A stretch of 50,862 nt of DNA from Hymenopellis radicata (taxonomy: Eukaryota; Basidiomycota; Agaricomycetes; Agaricales; Physalacriaceae), in the NCBI GenBank assembly GCA_015501595.1, contig JADNRX010000382.1:1-50862 (forward strand), written 5' to 3'. A program made the position numbers and the translations under genes. Every line of letters starts with the position of its first letter. The stretch's first letter is position 1. This document shows positions 41,083 to 50,239 of the stretch, piece after piece. The notes under the pieces are model-generated. The model was given only the letters and a program-made list of their open reading frames with translations, made no database searches and was not told the origin of the DNA.

Positions 41083-41696
41083 TTGCCGCATACCCTCATG
41101 TACTGGCTCGTTTCATTGATTAATTCAGTGAATGCCCTCACACAGACCATCCCCTCTATGATCTATCAAGAATATACCCTTGTCGGCTGTCTTGTTATTC
41201 CTACGCCTTTCTATCGAAGAAAGGACACACAACCCGGCAACTCCTCCTCAGCATCTCTCCCCAAGTATCATCCAGTTCCTTGCATCGGCATGTACTTTAC
41301 TTTCTGAGGAGGTGACCTCGCTTTGGGATGCACTACGCGTTATGATATGGAAGTCGGATGAGGATCCATTACTGTTGGGAATTCGGGACAGCGAGTCGTA
41401 TGAACGCTTATTCAGGGATCATGGTCATGTACTTGGCTTTAGTGTGTCGCTTTTACCTTTCTTCCTCTTCTCAACTAATTGCCCTTAGCCTCGTCGCGAA
41501 ATCTCTGGCCACCCGTTCAGCACTGCACGAATGCCCAGTATCAGCAGTATGGGAAAGGGTTCAAGCTCCATACAGCCACCCAAAAGCATGCTCTTCTTCT
41601 CTCCCTTTCCCTTGGTCCTATCCCCATTCGGGCCGTCCACTTTCGTTGCAATGGCTGCGACACGACATATCATCACAATTATCGCGTCCAGCACAG
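41083..41696 (+). pseudogene. KDZ-associated CxC5-like cysteine cluster protein, truncated
   Basis: Blocks in order: VSLINSVNALTQTIPSM, a frame change near 41,180, FLRLSIEERTHN, LSPSIIQFLASACTLLSEEV, TSLWDALRVMIWKSDEDPLL, YERLFRDHGHVLGF, an intron 41,442-41,488 (GTGTGTCG...CCCTTAG), then LWPPVQHCTNAQ, SLSLGPIPIRAVHFRC and CNGCDTTYHHNYRV. This matches my recollection of the CxC5-like cysteine cluster domain found N-terminal to or beside KDZ transposases in mushrooms. It is cut at 41,697 by a DIRS terminal motif. The frameshift and truncation make it a pseudogene. The family name rests on pattern memory and needs a profile search. Confidence 0.6.
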
Positions 41697-42637
41697 CCTA
41701 TGCTTTCAGATCACACGGAGTTAGGCCAAATCGGACCCCAAGGGCCTCATCAATTAAGCGTATCGTAAAGTGCCTTACAGTACATGGTAGATAATACATG
41801 AAATGTAGTTACTGTAATTACAGTGGGAGAGGTGGGAGGGGACGCAAAAAAGCGGAGCTAACTGTGACCAGATAACACAGATTAGCTGGAGGGGAGTGAG
41901 ACAGTGCAGAGAGCGCACCTGTGACCAGATAGCCCACAGAAGTGTCCTTGATAAGGAGTCCTTGAAAAGGAATGGGTATCTGGGCACAAAAGGCATCAGC
42001 TCTGAAGAGCTGGATATGAGACATTGGCACATACTGGAAGCAGAGGGAGCAGGAAGAGCTGTAGGGCTCTGGGGCTGTGGCAAATGGTTCCAATAGACTT
42101 CTAGGGTGCCAATGCATCAGTCCTGAGCAAGAGGACTGGGTAGAGCAAGTGCTGCTTGCCTGGGAGAGCAAAAGTGCGAATTTCCCACAAATTGGACACT
42201 TTGGGCCTGTCTGGACTGGTTTTGGGGCTGGCTAGGCTGCTTCAGACAGTGCTCTAGAGGGGTATGGCATCAGTCCTGAGCAGGAGGACTGGAGGGATCA
42301 CGAACTGCTTGCCTCTGGGAGAAGGTGATGGTAAGAGGCAGAAGGCAGAGCGTGGGAACTTTTGCCTAAACCTTCTAGGGCGCCCTGTGAGTGGCCTCTG
42401 TTCAGGCTAGACAAGTCTAGGAAGAGCTCAGAGGATGGAGTAGCTGCAGTAGTAGCAGCAGAGAGTCAGCATTTAGTCAAACAATGCAGATTTTTGACCA
42501 GATGATGATTTGACTCGGTTAAGCTAACTGAGTGGACTCCCTGAAGCAGGGAGTTAGGTATAGGGGTATGGAGAGGTGTGGGGCGTGCAGAGGCCTCTGA
42601 AAACGCTCCCTACCCTTGGAATCCGCATTTACATCGA
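41697..42637 (-). repeat. Repeat X, copy 2, flanked by DIRS terminal motifs
   Basis: The inverted counterpart of X1. The motif TATGCTTTCAGATCACAC stands at both sides in the same orientation (41,697-41,732 and 42,638-42,657), like a direct terminal repeat. One junction cuts the CxC5-like gene, the other joins to the tyrosine recombinase of DIRS copy beta. Confidence 0.7.
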
Positions 42638-42657
42638 CCTATGCTTTCAGATCACAC
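42638..42657 (+). repeat. DIRS terminal motif at the YR/X2 junction
   Basis: CCTATGC then TTTCAGATCACAC, followed directly by AGGACTGAATGACC, the reverse complement of the codons for GHSV of the YR. Confidence 0.75.
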
Positions 42658-42790
42658 AGGACTGAATGACCACCAAACTCTTTACTCACCAGCGCAAAGA
42701 ATTTGGATTCAAACCAGGATCGAGTTGGTACCACGCCATTGTCACGTCTAGTTTCTGCAAGTCCATGGATGGGCGAGGGGGACGAGTGCG
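42658..42790 (-). pseudogene. DIRS tyrosine recombinase fragment (copy beta)
   Basis: The minus-strand peptide WFESKFFALVSKEFGGHSV stops exactly before the catalytic Arg of HSVR, where the terminal motif begins. The rest of the YR is absent at both ends. Confidence 0.65.
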
Positions 42791-42810
42791 TCTCCCCTCA
42801 CCCAATGCCT

Positions 42811-44702
42811 CTAAAAGCAATCTCTCCATCGCACCGGCAGGAGCTCTCGAGGTGGCTCCATAATGCGGATGCGGTAGGAGGGAAACTGTTTCTGGAAGTC
42901 AGAGAACAGCAAGCGGGACAACATGTCTGCCATCACATTGTCAACCCCGCGGATGTGCCTCACACGTACATCAATGCCTGTACGCATGACAATGTCTGCA
43001 ATAGCAAGGAGGATAGCATTGTGACTCGACTGAGAAGCAGCCAGAGTATCGAACACTGAGACGGAGTCGAGGCTGTCAGAATGAATCAACAGCGTACGAG
43101 GTGGATAGGGATGAGAGGCGGCATGATGGACAGCACATAAGATAGCTAACAGCTCTCTGAAGAAGGTATCAACTCCGGTTGTAGTTCGGAGTCGATAGCA
43201 AAAGCCATTTCCAGCGTATACAAAGGAAAGGCCCAGATTGCTAGCATCTGTCCAACAGACCATATCAGCCTCTGTATCATCCCAAGCCTGCGCATTGACG
43301 AAGCGCACTCCGATACAGTGTCGCAATGCATTGACAAACCAAGTGAGGTCAGATCTAACCTCAAGGTTCAATGGAATGCCTTTGTACTGCAGGGTTTTAC
43401 CGCTGATCTTGCGGTAGAGCTCTGTAAGTGCTGGCCGTGCCCAAGGCAGCACATTCAAAGCCCAGTTGAGATAACCACCCAAGGAGAGCCATTCCTTGAG
43501 AGGAGGTTTGACAACAGACAAGAACGACTCGATTCTAGTGATCATGTCTGTGCTGGAGTCTGGACTGAGGGAAATGGAGCCGTAGATGGCATCAAGCCAG
43601 AAACCAATAATCTTGAGCTGACGACCGTGCTCTTGCTTCTTGTCCTCATAGGGAATGCCAAGAGAGTCCCACAAGAGAAGAAGCTGGACTTGACGATGTG
43701 GACGTCACTGTCCATGAAAGAGTACTAGATTGCGACTGGTGTCCCAGCCGTAGTAGTCGTCCATGTAGTCGTGCAAGCCGAGTATGTCAAGTTCCCAAGC
43801 GATCCAGTTAACCAGACCGGAGAACGAGCACCAGCAGTATGGAGATGCGCGACTTCCAAAGATGAGACGGCGCACAATATAATGGCGACCGTCAACAATG
43901 ACAACCTGCTGCAGTTGCCAGATGGGATGAACAGGGAGATTGAGGAATGCCTTCGAGATGTCACTCTTGAAGAGCAGGATTTCCTCGTGAAGGTGAGTTT
44001 GAAGGACGTCATGCAGTACCTGCCCAAAGGAGTGCATGTCGTCGTACTTCACTTTTGCATCCTCTCTCGCAATGCCCTCATTAAGACCATTGCCAGTATG
44101 GTCCATGACGACACGTGGTTTACCTTTCTGCCACACCACGAACATGGGTGACAGGCGCATACTAGGAAGGAGCTTAAAGCCCTCTGGAAGCGCAGGTGAC
44201 CAGCGACCCGCAGCGACTTCTTGATCACGGTGTTTGCGCAGCTCAGTGAGATCGCGCTCCTCAGTAGAGTAATTGTCTTTGATCTGCTCTTTCAGGTGCG
44301 CTTCCCACTCACCGTCATGTAATGGCCAAAACCCTTCACAAAGCGAACGAGTAATAGACTTCACAAAGGGTTGATTGGGATGTTTGGCCAGAAGTCGCTC
44401 AAAGCGGTCAACATTGATTGGTGTGCTGACCTCGATATAGTTGGCAACAGCAGCAAGAGACTGCTGAATGGTAGGATCATTGCGAATATGTTCAGGAGGT
44501 AAAGGAAGTGGAGGAGCAGTATAAGTGGAAGAAATGCTCGGAGGAGCTTTTGATTGTGATGGTACATTCGTAGTAAATACATAGCCACGCTTAAAGCGTG
44601 GAGGTGGTGGTACAGCATCGGATTTACGCTTCAACGATTTAGGCTTCGACATTGCCGCCTGAACTCGGTCCTGCACGATTGACAGCTCGCTTGGCTTCGA
44701 GG
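42811..44702 (-). pseudogene. DIRS RT-RNase H (copy beta), nearly intact, one stop
   Basis: From about 44,700 on the minus strand: linker (LKRKSDAVPPPPRF, STPINVDRFERLL, FWPLHDGEWEAHL), RT (MFVVWQKGKPRVVMDHT, NGLNEGIAREDAK, FKSDISKAFLNLPVHP with the first catalytic Asp, GSRASPYCWCSFSGL, LHDYMDDYYGWD with the catalytic YMDD), a TGA at 43,705-43,707 where other copies have CGA, then the thumb and RNase H (CWTDASNLGLSFVYAG, FFRELLAILCAVHHAAS, LIHSDSLDSVSVF, VRHIRGVDNVMADMLSR). Best-preserved DIRS copy here. Frame upstream of 44,702 differs from copy alpha and belongs to another piece. Confidence 0.85.
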
Positions 44703-45054
44703 TGCTCTCTATTCGCTCATTACCTGGGTGTTCTCTCTGCGAGAGCATTTGCGTTCTGAGGAGTAGACTAGCCAAAAGGCAGCAAGAGGGCGAGAAGCCT
44801 GCGCAGACAGCCTTAGGTTGCACATTCTGCTGAGAACGTTCCTGAATCAGGAAGCGGACTATGTCCTCGGACGATGATCTCAATGTTATCGATGAAACCC
44901 CTTCACCCTCTCGCTCCCGCTCTGCGACGCGCTCTGACGTCCTTCGAACTCACCCTCACGAGGAAATCCTGCTCTTCAAGAGTGACATCTCAAAGGCATT
45001 CCTCAATCTCCCTGTTCATCCCATCTGGCAACTGCAGCAGGTTGTCATTGTTGG
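44703..45054 (+). pseudogene. Start of DIRS copy gamma: gag-like start fused to RT
   Basis: The plus strand has MSSDDDLNVIDETPSPSRS, acidic then Arg/Ser-rich, joined without a stop at about 44,943 to RTHPHEEILLFKSDISKAF of the RT. The ~170 bp before the ATG look like an untranslated lead. The join removes nearly all of gag and the RT N-terminus. Head-to-head with copy beta, which leaves in the other direction at 44,702. Confidence 0.55.
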
Positions 45055-46734
45055 CGGTCACCATTATATTGTGCGCCATCTCATCTTTGGAAGTCGTGCA
45101 TCTCCATACTGCTGGTGCTCGTTCTCCAGTCTGGTTAACTGGATCGCTTGGGAACTTGACGTACTCGGCTTGCATGACTACATGGACGACTACTACGGCT
45201 GGGACACCAGTTGCAATCTAGTACTCTTTCATGGACAGCGACGTCCACATCGTCAAGTCCAGCTGCTTCTCTTGTGGGACTCTCTTGGCATTCCCTATGA
45301 GGACAAGAAGCAAGAGCAAGAGCACGGTCGTCAGCTCAAGATTATTGGTTTCTGGCTTGATGCCATCTACGGCTCCATTTCCCTCACTCCAGACTCCATC
45401 ACAGACATGATCACTAGAATCGAGTCGTTCTTGTCTGTTGTCAAACCTCCTCTCAAGGAATGGCTCTCCTTGGGTGGTTATCTCAACTGGGCTTTGAATG
45501 TGCTGCCTTGGGCACGGCCAGCACTTACAGAGCTCTACCGCAAGATCAGCGATAAAACCCTGCAGTACAAAGGCATTCCATTGAACCTTGAGGTTAGATC
45601 TGACCTCACTTGATTTGTCAATGCATTGCGACACTGTATCGGAGTGCGCTTCGCTGCGCAAACACCGTGATCAAGAAGTCGCTGCGGGTCGCTGGTCACC
45701 TGCGCTTCCAGAGGGCTTTAAGCTCCTTCCTGGTATGCGCCTGTCACCCATGTTCGTGGTGTGGCAGAAAGGTAAACCACGTGTCCTCATGGACCATACT
45801 GGCAATGGTCTTAATGAAGGCATTGCGAGAGAGGATGCAAAAGTGAAGTACGACGACATGCACTCCTTTGGGCAGGTACTGCATGACGTCCTTCAAACTC
45901 ACCCTCACGAGGAAATCCTGCTCTTCAAGAGTGACATCTCGAAGGCATTCCTCAATCTCCCTGTTCATCCCATCTGGCAACTGCAGCAGGTTGTCATCGT
46001 TGACGGTCGCTATTACATTGTGCGCCGTCTCATCTTTGGAAGTCGTGCATCTCCATACTGCTGGTGCTCGTTCTCCGGTCTGGTTAACTGGATCGCTTGG
46101 GAACTTGACGTACTCGGCTTGCACGACTACATGGACGACTACTACGGCTGGGACACCAGTCGCAATCTAGTACTCTTTCATGGATAGCGACGTCCACATC
46201 GTCAAGTCCAGCTTCTTCTCTTGTGGGACTCTCTTGGCATTCCCTATGAGGACAAGAAGCAAGAGCAAGAGCACGGTCGTCAGCTCAAGATTATTGGTTT
46301 CTGGCTTGATGCCATCTACGGCTCCATTTCCCTCACTCCAGACTCCATCACAGACATGATCACTAGAATCGAGTCGTTCTTGTCTGTTGTCAAACCTCCT
46401 CTCAAGGAATGGCTATCCTTGGGTGGTTATCTCAACTGAGCTTTGAATGTGCTGCCTTGGGCACGGCCAGCACTTACAGAGCTCTACCGCAAGATCAGCG
46501 GTAAAACCCTGCAGTACAAAGGCATTCCATTGAACCTTGACGTTAGATCTGACCTCACTTGGTTTGTCAATGCATTGCGACACTGTATCGGAGTGCGCTT
46601 CATCAATGCGCAGGCTTGCCTATGCTTTCAGATCACACGGAGTTAGGCCAAATCAGATGCTAGCAATATGGGCCTTTCCTTTATATACGCTGGAAATGGC
46701 TTTTGCTATCGACTCCGAACTACAACCGGAGTTG
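45055..46734. repeat. Right arm of the 1,680-bp inverted repeat
   Basis: Exact-length inverse of 33,875-35,554. It contains the same tandem RT pair: first RT to LEVRSDLT-stop (45,613), second RT from LRKHRDQEVAAGRWSPAL (about 45,655), with TAG after LVLFHG (46,185) and TGA in GYLN (46,438), then the terminal motif at 46,619-46,653 and the RNase H start. It ends abruptly at ACTACAACCGGAGTTG. Confidence 0.88.
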
Positions 46735-47092
46735 CCATCGATAAGGCGTCCAAAAATCCAAAAGGACAGCAGGGACATATAGTCCCGGCCGTTGAGGAGG
46801 GCAGAATGAACATAAAGTTCAATCTAAGGCGGAAAAGGGACTAAATCCCTGATCCTCGGTCGTCCGTTGCGTCGGGCAGAGAAAAAAAAGAGGAGGAGAG
46901 GGGCGGGCAAGGGCGGATGATGGTGGGAGGCAGACCTGACTCGTCTAGACTCGTATGGGTCTAGACGAGTCCAGCCGAGTCCGGCATGAGATCATCATTC
47001 GAATCGAATCGAAGGTTCTGAAGCCCCTTGGACAACAGGACCAAATAGAAAGGTCCAGAATCGTCTAAGTCCCGATTCAGCCCAGTCCGCCG
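46735..47092. other. No gene; fragment with GACTCGTCTAGAC palindromes
   Basis: At about 46,936-46,970 GACTCGTCTAGAC and GTCTAGACGAGTC form an inverted pair, resembling the subterminal motif array of yet another family, but no terminus is identified. A TTCGAATCGAATCGAAGG run lies near 46,998. Confidence 0.45.
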
Positions 47093-47394
47093 TAGAGCAT
47101 GCCACGAGTCTAAACCCGGGTCTGGCGGGTCGAGTTTGCGCGAGTTTGCATATCTGAAGTCCGGACTTGCGACTTGTCTCAAACTCGCGAGTCGCAGATC
47201 TAAAACTCGCGAGTTTGCGAGTTTTTGACGAGTTTTGAGCTATAACCCACTCATATCCCCTTCAACTGAGGTCAAACTAGTGCAAACATCATCTCTACAG
47301 CCTATTGCAACTCTGTTGGATCATATTCATATGTATAACACAGTTTATATGCATAATATTATATCTTAACTGACTACCGGAACCTGCGCAAGTA
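47093..47394 (-). mobile_element. Element F3: F-family copy truncated by G4
   Basis: It starts TAGAGCATGCCACGAGTCT and follows F2 closely through the CGAGTTTGCG arrays and the AT-rich middle. It breaks at GCGCAAGTA where G4 begins; its last ~130 bp are not found after G4. Confidence 0.85.
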
Positions 47395-47637
47395 CTGTAG
47401 TGTTACGACCCCATGTTCATGGGGCGTTACGCGTTATGATCGTGAACTAACAAACTGTTAGTTCATTCAGGGTTCAATTACCATAAAAGGAGCGGCGGCG
47501 TCAGCTGCCGGAGCGGAAATTCCCTTTTTGGGCCTCCCGACACACAAATTTTGGAGTGTTACACGTTATGCAGCATGATTTAGTTCAGTTCATGACCCCA
47601 TGTTACACGTTACGTGAACATGGGGTCGTAACTAGAG
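47395..47637. mobile_element. Element G4: G-like 243-bp element
   Basis: Left end CTGTAGTGTTACGACCCC, right end inverse of CTCTAGTTACGACCCC (one mismatch, 2-bp indel). ACCCCATGTTCA motifs and CGTTACGCGTTATG-like repeats near both ends parallel G2. Left flank TA; right flank TT, so the TA duplication is not intact and the right junction may have been rearranged. Confidence 0.6.
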
Positions 47638-47890
47638 TTTGAAAGTTAGGTTAGTTAACCAGTTAGTAACCGCTCATTAACCCTAACCTAACCACCTCTA
47701 ACTGATATAACGGTTAAGGATCTTAACCGGTTTCAGCAGTTAGAGGTGGTTACGGTTATAGGTTAAAAAATATTTCAGATATCCTATAACCGCTAGTTAG
47801 GGTTATTGACCGGTTACAACCGCACTAACCGCTATATCGGTTAAACCGGTTATAACCGGTTAATAACCGGTTTAACCGACCAAATCCAGA
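47638..47890. repeat. GGTTAACC-rich block, likely end region of an unplaced element
   Basis: Dense TTAACCGGTTA / GGTTAGGGTTA-type motifs. AACCACCTCTAACTGATATAACGG and its inverted partner (CAGTTAGAGGTGGTTA) form a hairpin at about 47,687-47,757. The arrangement resembles the subterminal arrays of elements A-I but no paired terminus is found. Confidence 0.55.
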
Positions 47891-47903
47891 AAATCGAAAA
47901 GAA

Positions 47904-47982
47904 GGTTGCCATGAGTGGGAATTGAACCCACATACTGCTGCTGAAACACAGCAGGAGCTCATCCATCTGAGCCACAGCCGCC
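47904..47982 (-). tRNA. tRNA-like sequence, 79 nt
   Basis: The minus strand has GTGGCTCAGATGGATGAGC (A box and D stem GCTC/GAGC), an anticodon hairpin CTGCT/AGCAG with 7-nt loop GTGTTTC (would read GTT), and a perfect T arm GTGGG/CCCAC with TTCAATT. The acceptor arms pair badly, so it is probably a pseudo-tRNA or a tRNA-derived repeat. A TTTT run follows. It starts GGCGGC, as does the one at 50,132. Confidence 0.5.
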
Positions 47983-48240
47983 GCAAGCTCTATCAATTTT
48001 TAGGTCTCATAGGCCCTCTTTGCTCACACCCGAACAAGTATAGTAACTGTGTGCATGTACCTCATAATGGTCATGCACGCCACTTACCAAGTCAAATGAT
48101 TAACTGACACACTACTCCTAACAAAAAATTATTGACAGACTTATTCTTATTAACAATCAAAGACATCATAGCTCCTCTCCAGTCATACTCTGATAGGTAT
48201 AGCAAGTGCGTGAAGTACATGCATACTATTTAATGATTAA
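47983..48240. other. AT-rich left part of element K region
   Basis: Repeated AATGATTAAC (48,096; 48,231) and GTGCATGTAC/GTACATGCAT motifs. This may be the left subterminal array of K; the terminus could not be placed. Confidence 0.4.
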
Positions 48241-49560
48241 CAGACGGATGCCCCACAAATCCATTCATGCTCGATGAGCATCCTCGGCAATGGCACAGGG
48301 ATACTCAACCGTGCATGAGCACTGACTGAGGGTGGGGTGGTGGGTAGTGGGAGCAGTGGAGGTGGTGGTGAAGGTGCTGGGAGTGGTGGTGGGAGTGCTA
48401 ATGGTGGTGGGATGAGATATAAACTACTACGATCTATAGGCCGCCTGACAATCGTCAGCACGGGAGAGGCGACAATTGTCAGGCTCTGAGTAGTCCCAGT
48501 GGTTGTTGATTCATCCTGTGAGGGTCAAGGCCAAGGCGTACTGCAGTAACAAAGAAAAAATACGCATCTTCATGAAGCCGCCTGCCTGCAGACAGTGCGG
48601 TATCTAGTTCTATAGCCAATACCAGAGTCCTTTGCCTAGCAAGGCTTCTCCATTATCATAGTTAAAGATTTGCAGCCTCGTTCGAGGCTTACACGTCCTG
48701 CGGGCCGCCGGGGCTCTTCAAGCCCGCAGACAGAGTCAGATTAAAGGAGATGACATAAAGTCAGTCTCCAAGACAGTAGGCGACAACACAAAGTTGATCA
48801 CCGAGGAACTAGCTTGATAGTGGTGGTGGTTGAAGGGAGAGAATGAGCCTTTGATTACCATATGGATCCAATCTGTACACTAGTGATCAGATCGTCGAGT
48901 ACCGGGGATTTGTCTGAAACTTTTTTTGGGACCTCTCCTTTTGATATTAAGCCCAATGCACACTATTTGAAAGTGAGAAAAAATATATTTCTATCTATAA
49001 TGAATACTTGTTTGATTGAAAAGACAGTCGAACAACTGGTAGAGATATTATTGCTAGTGATTAAATGATCACATAAGTAATCAATGATTAACGGACTGAT
49101 CATTCGAGTGGTGATCATGATGCATTTTAGTAAGTGATCTTTGTCTTCAACCACCACCACCTCAAGACGCCCGCACCCCGATGACTCGACCTTGGGACGC
49201 GGTCTTCCGGGCGTCTTTCTTCTTTCATCTACCTCTTTTTTGCCCATTTTTCCTGGATATGCGGGCTTGAAGAGCCCCGGCGGCCCCGCAGGACGCGTAA
49301 GCCCTTGAACAAGGCTGCAAATCTTCAACCACAATGACGGAGAAGCCTTGCTAGGTGGAGGACTTCAGTATTGGTTATGAACTAGACACTGCACTGTCTG
49401 CAGGCAGGCGGCGTCATAAAGATGCGTATTTTTTTCTTTGTTACTGCAGTGAGCCATTGACCACTACAGGATGAATCAACGACCACTGGGACCACTCAGA
49501 GCCTGACAATTGTCGCCTCTGCTATGCTGATAATTGTCAGGCAGCGAGGTGGTCTATTAG
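48241..49560. mobile_element. Element K: H1-core family element arranged as an inverted duplication
   Basis: H1 hairpin (48,266-48,317), GGT tract, CCTGACAATCGTCAG hairpin (48,443), the TCGAGGCTTACACGTCCTGCGG module (about 48,685) and an AT-rich box (about 48,930-49,010) follow the order of A-E. The stretch 48,440-48,850 is then repeated in inverse at 49,140-49,560 (GAAAAAATACGCATCTT, GCCTGCCTGCAGACAGTGC, GCAAGGCTTCTCC and GGGCTCTTCAAGCCCGC all recur reversed). Between them lie GTGATCA / TGATTAAC motifs, a likely right subterminal array. Termini and TSD not found. Confidence 0.65.
48266..48317 (+). other. H1 core hairpin of K
   Basis: CATGC/GCATG outer arms and a weakened inner stem around GGCAATGGCA, the loop type of family A. 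Confidence 0.65.
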
Positions 49561-50131
49561 TTGAGGTTTCGTGCTAGGCACCACTGCTGTCTTTGTGACA
49601 GCGGCAGAGGACTACAATGACTCCGGGACACAACAACGATGATTTGCAACTCCAGGAGAGGATGATGAAGGAAGAGAGGTGATAATTTGGAAGTTGGCTG
49701 GGTGGCGTTGCAGATGCGTACAGCCAAGAACAGTACGTGCTTTTATTTATCTTCTGCATGTTCATGGCCTCGATGGTGTAGAATGACGCCGTAGAGGTTT
49801 TTTGATCTTCATTATAGTAATATGGCATCTTCCGCGACGCTTAAGCCCCACCAATGTGGGCTGCATACATTCTGATTCTCTCTCACCCTCTACATATGAC
49901 GCACCATGCATGCACCATCTTGCTTACATTCCTGGACTGTCGAGGTGCTTTTCGTATAGGATATAACCACTGCACATTTGTGCAGTGTGTTGTCTTACCG
50001 AAAAAATCTCTCGACTGTCCGTTAAACATTGTTGTTAGACTGTCCGTTAAACATTATTGTTGGATACACTTATACTAGTATTAATGGGAATGAGATTCAC
50101 CATAAAACCCATTTCAAGTATGATATTCTGC
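49561..50131. other. Core-like remnants, no gene
   Basis: 49,580-49,625 has CACTGCTGTCTTTGTGACAG..., the GACAG hairpin of family A, so it is part of the inverted K core or another decayed copy. TGTCCGTTAAACATTxTTGTT is tandemly repeated at 50,014-50,062. Nothing coding is recognised. Confidence 0.4.
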
Positions 50132-50210
50132 GGCGGCGGTGGCTCAGTTGGTAATGGGTCATACTTCTAATAATAGTGCGGTATGCGGGCGTTCAAACCC
50201 TCCTGCTGCC
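50132..50210 (+). tRNA. tRNA-Ile(AAT)-like sequence with Pol III terminator
   Basis: Acceptor arms GGCGGCG/TGCTGCC pair completely with two G-U pairs. A box TGGCTCAGTTGG, B box GTTCAAACCC. The anticodon stem TACTT/TAGTG is weak (one mismatch) but the loop CTAATAA is that of eukaryotic tRNA-Ile(AAU). TTTTT follows at 50,212-50,216. The D and T stems need G-U pairs and carry a mismatch, so it may be a decayed tRNA or tRNA-derived repeat. Confidence 0.5.
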
Positions 50211-50217
50211 CTTTTTG
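50211..50217 (+). terminator. Pol III-type T-run after the tRNA-like sequence
   Basis: CTTTTTG directly after the acceptor arm. Confidence 0.5.
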
Positions 50218-50239
50218 AGTGAAGTATGATCGGTAAACC

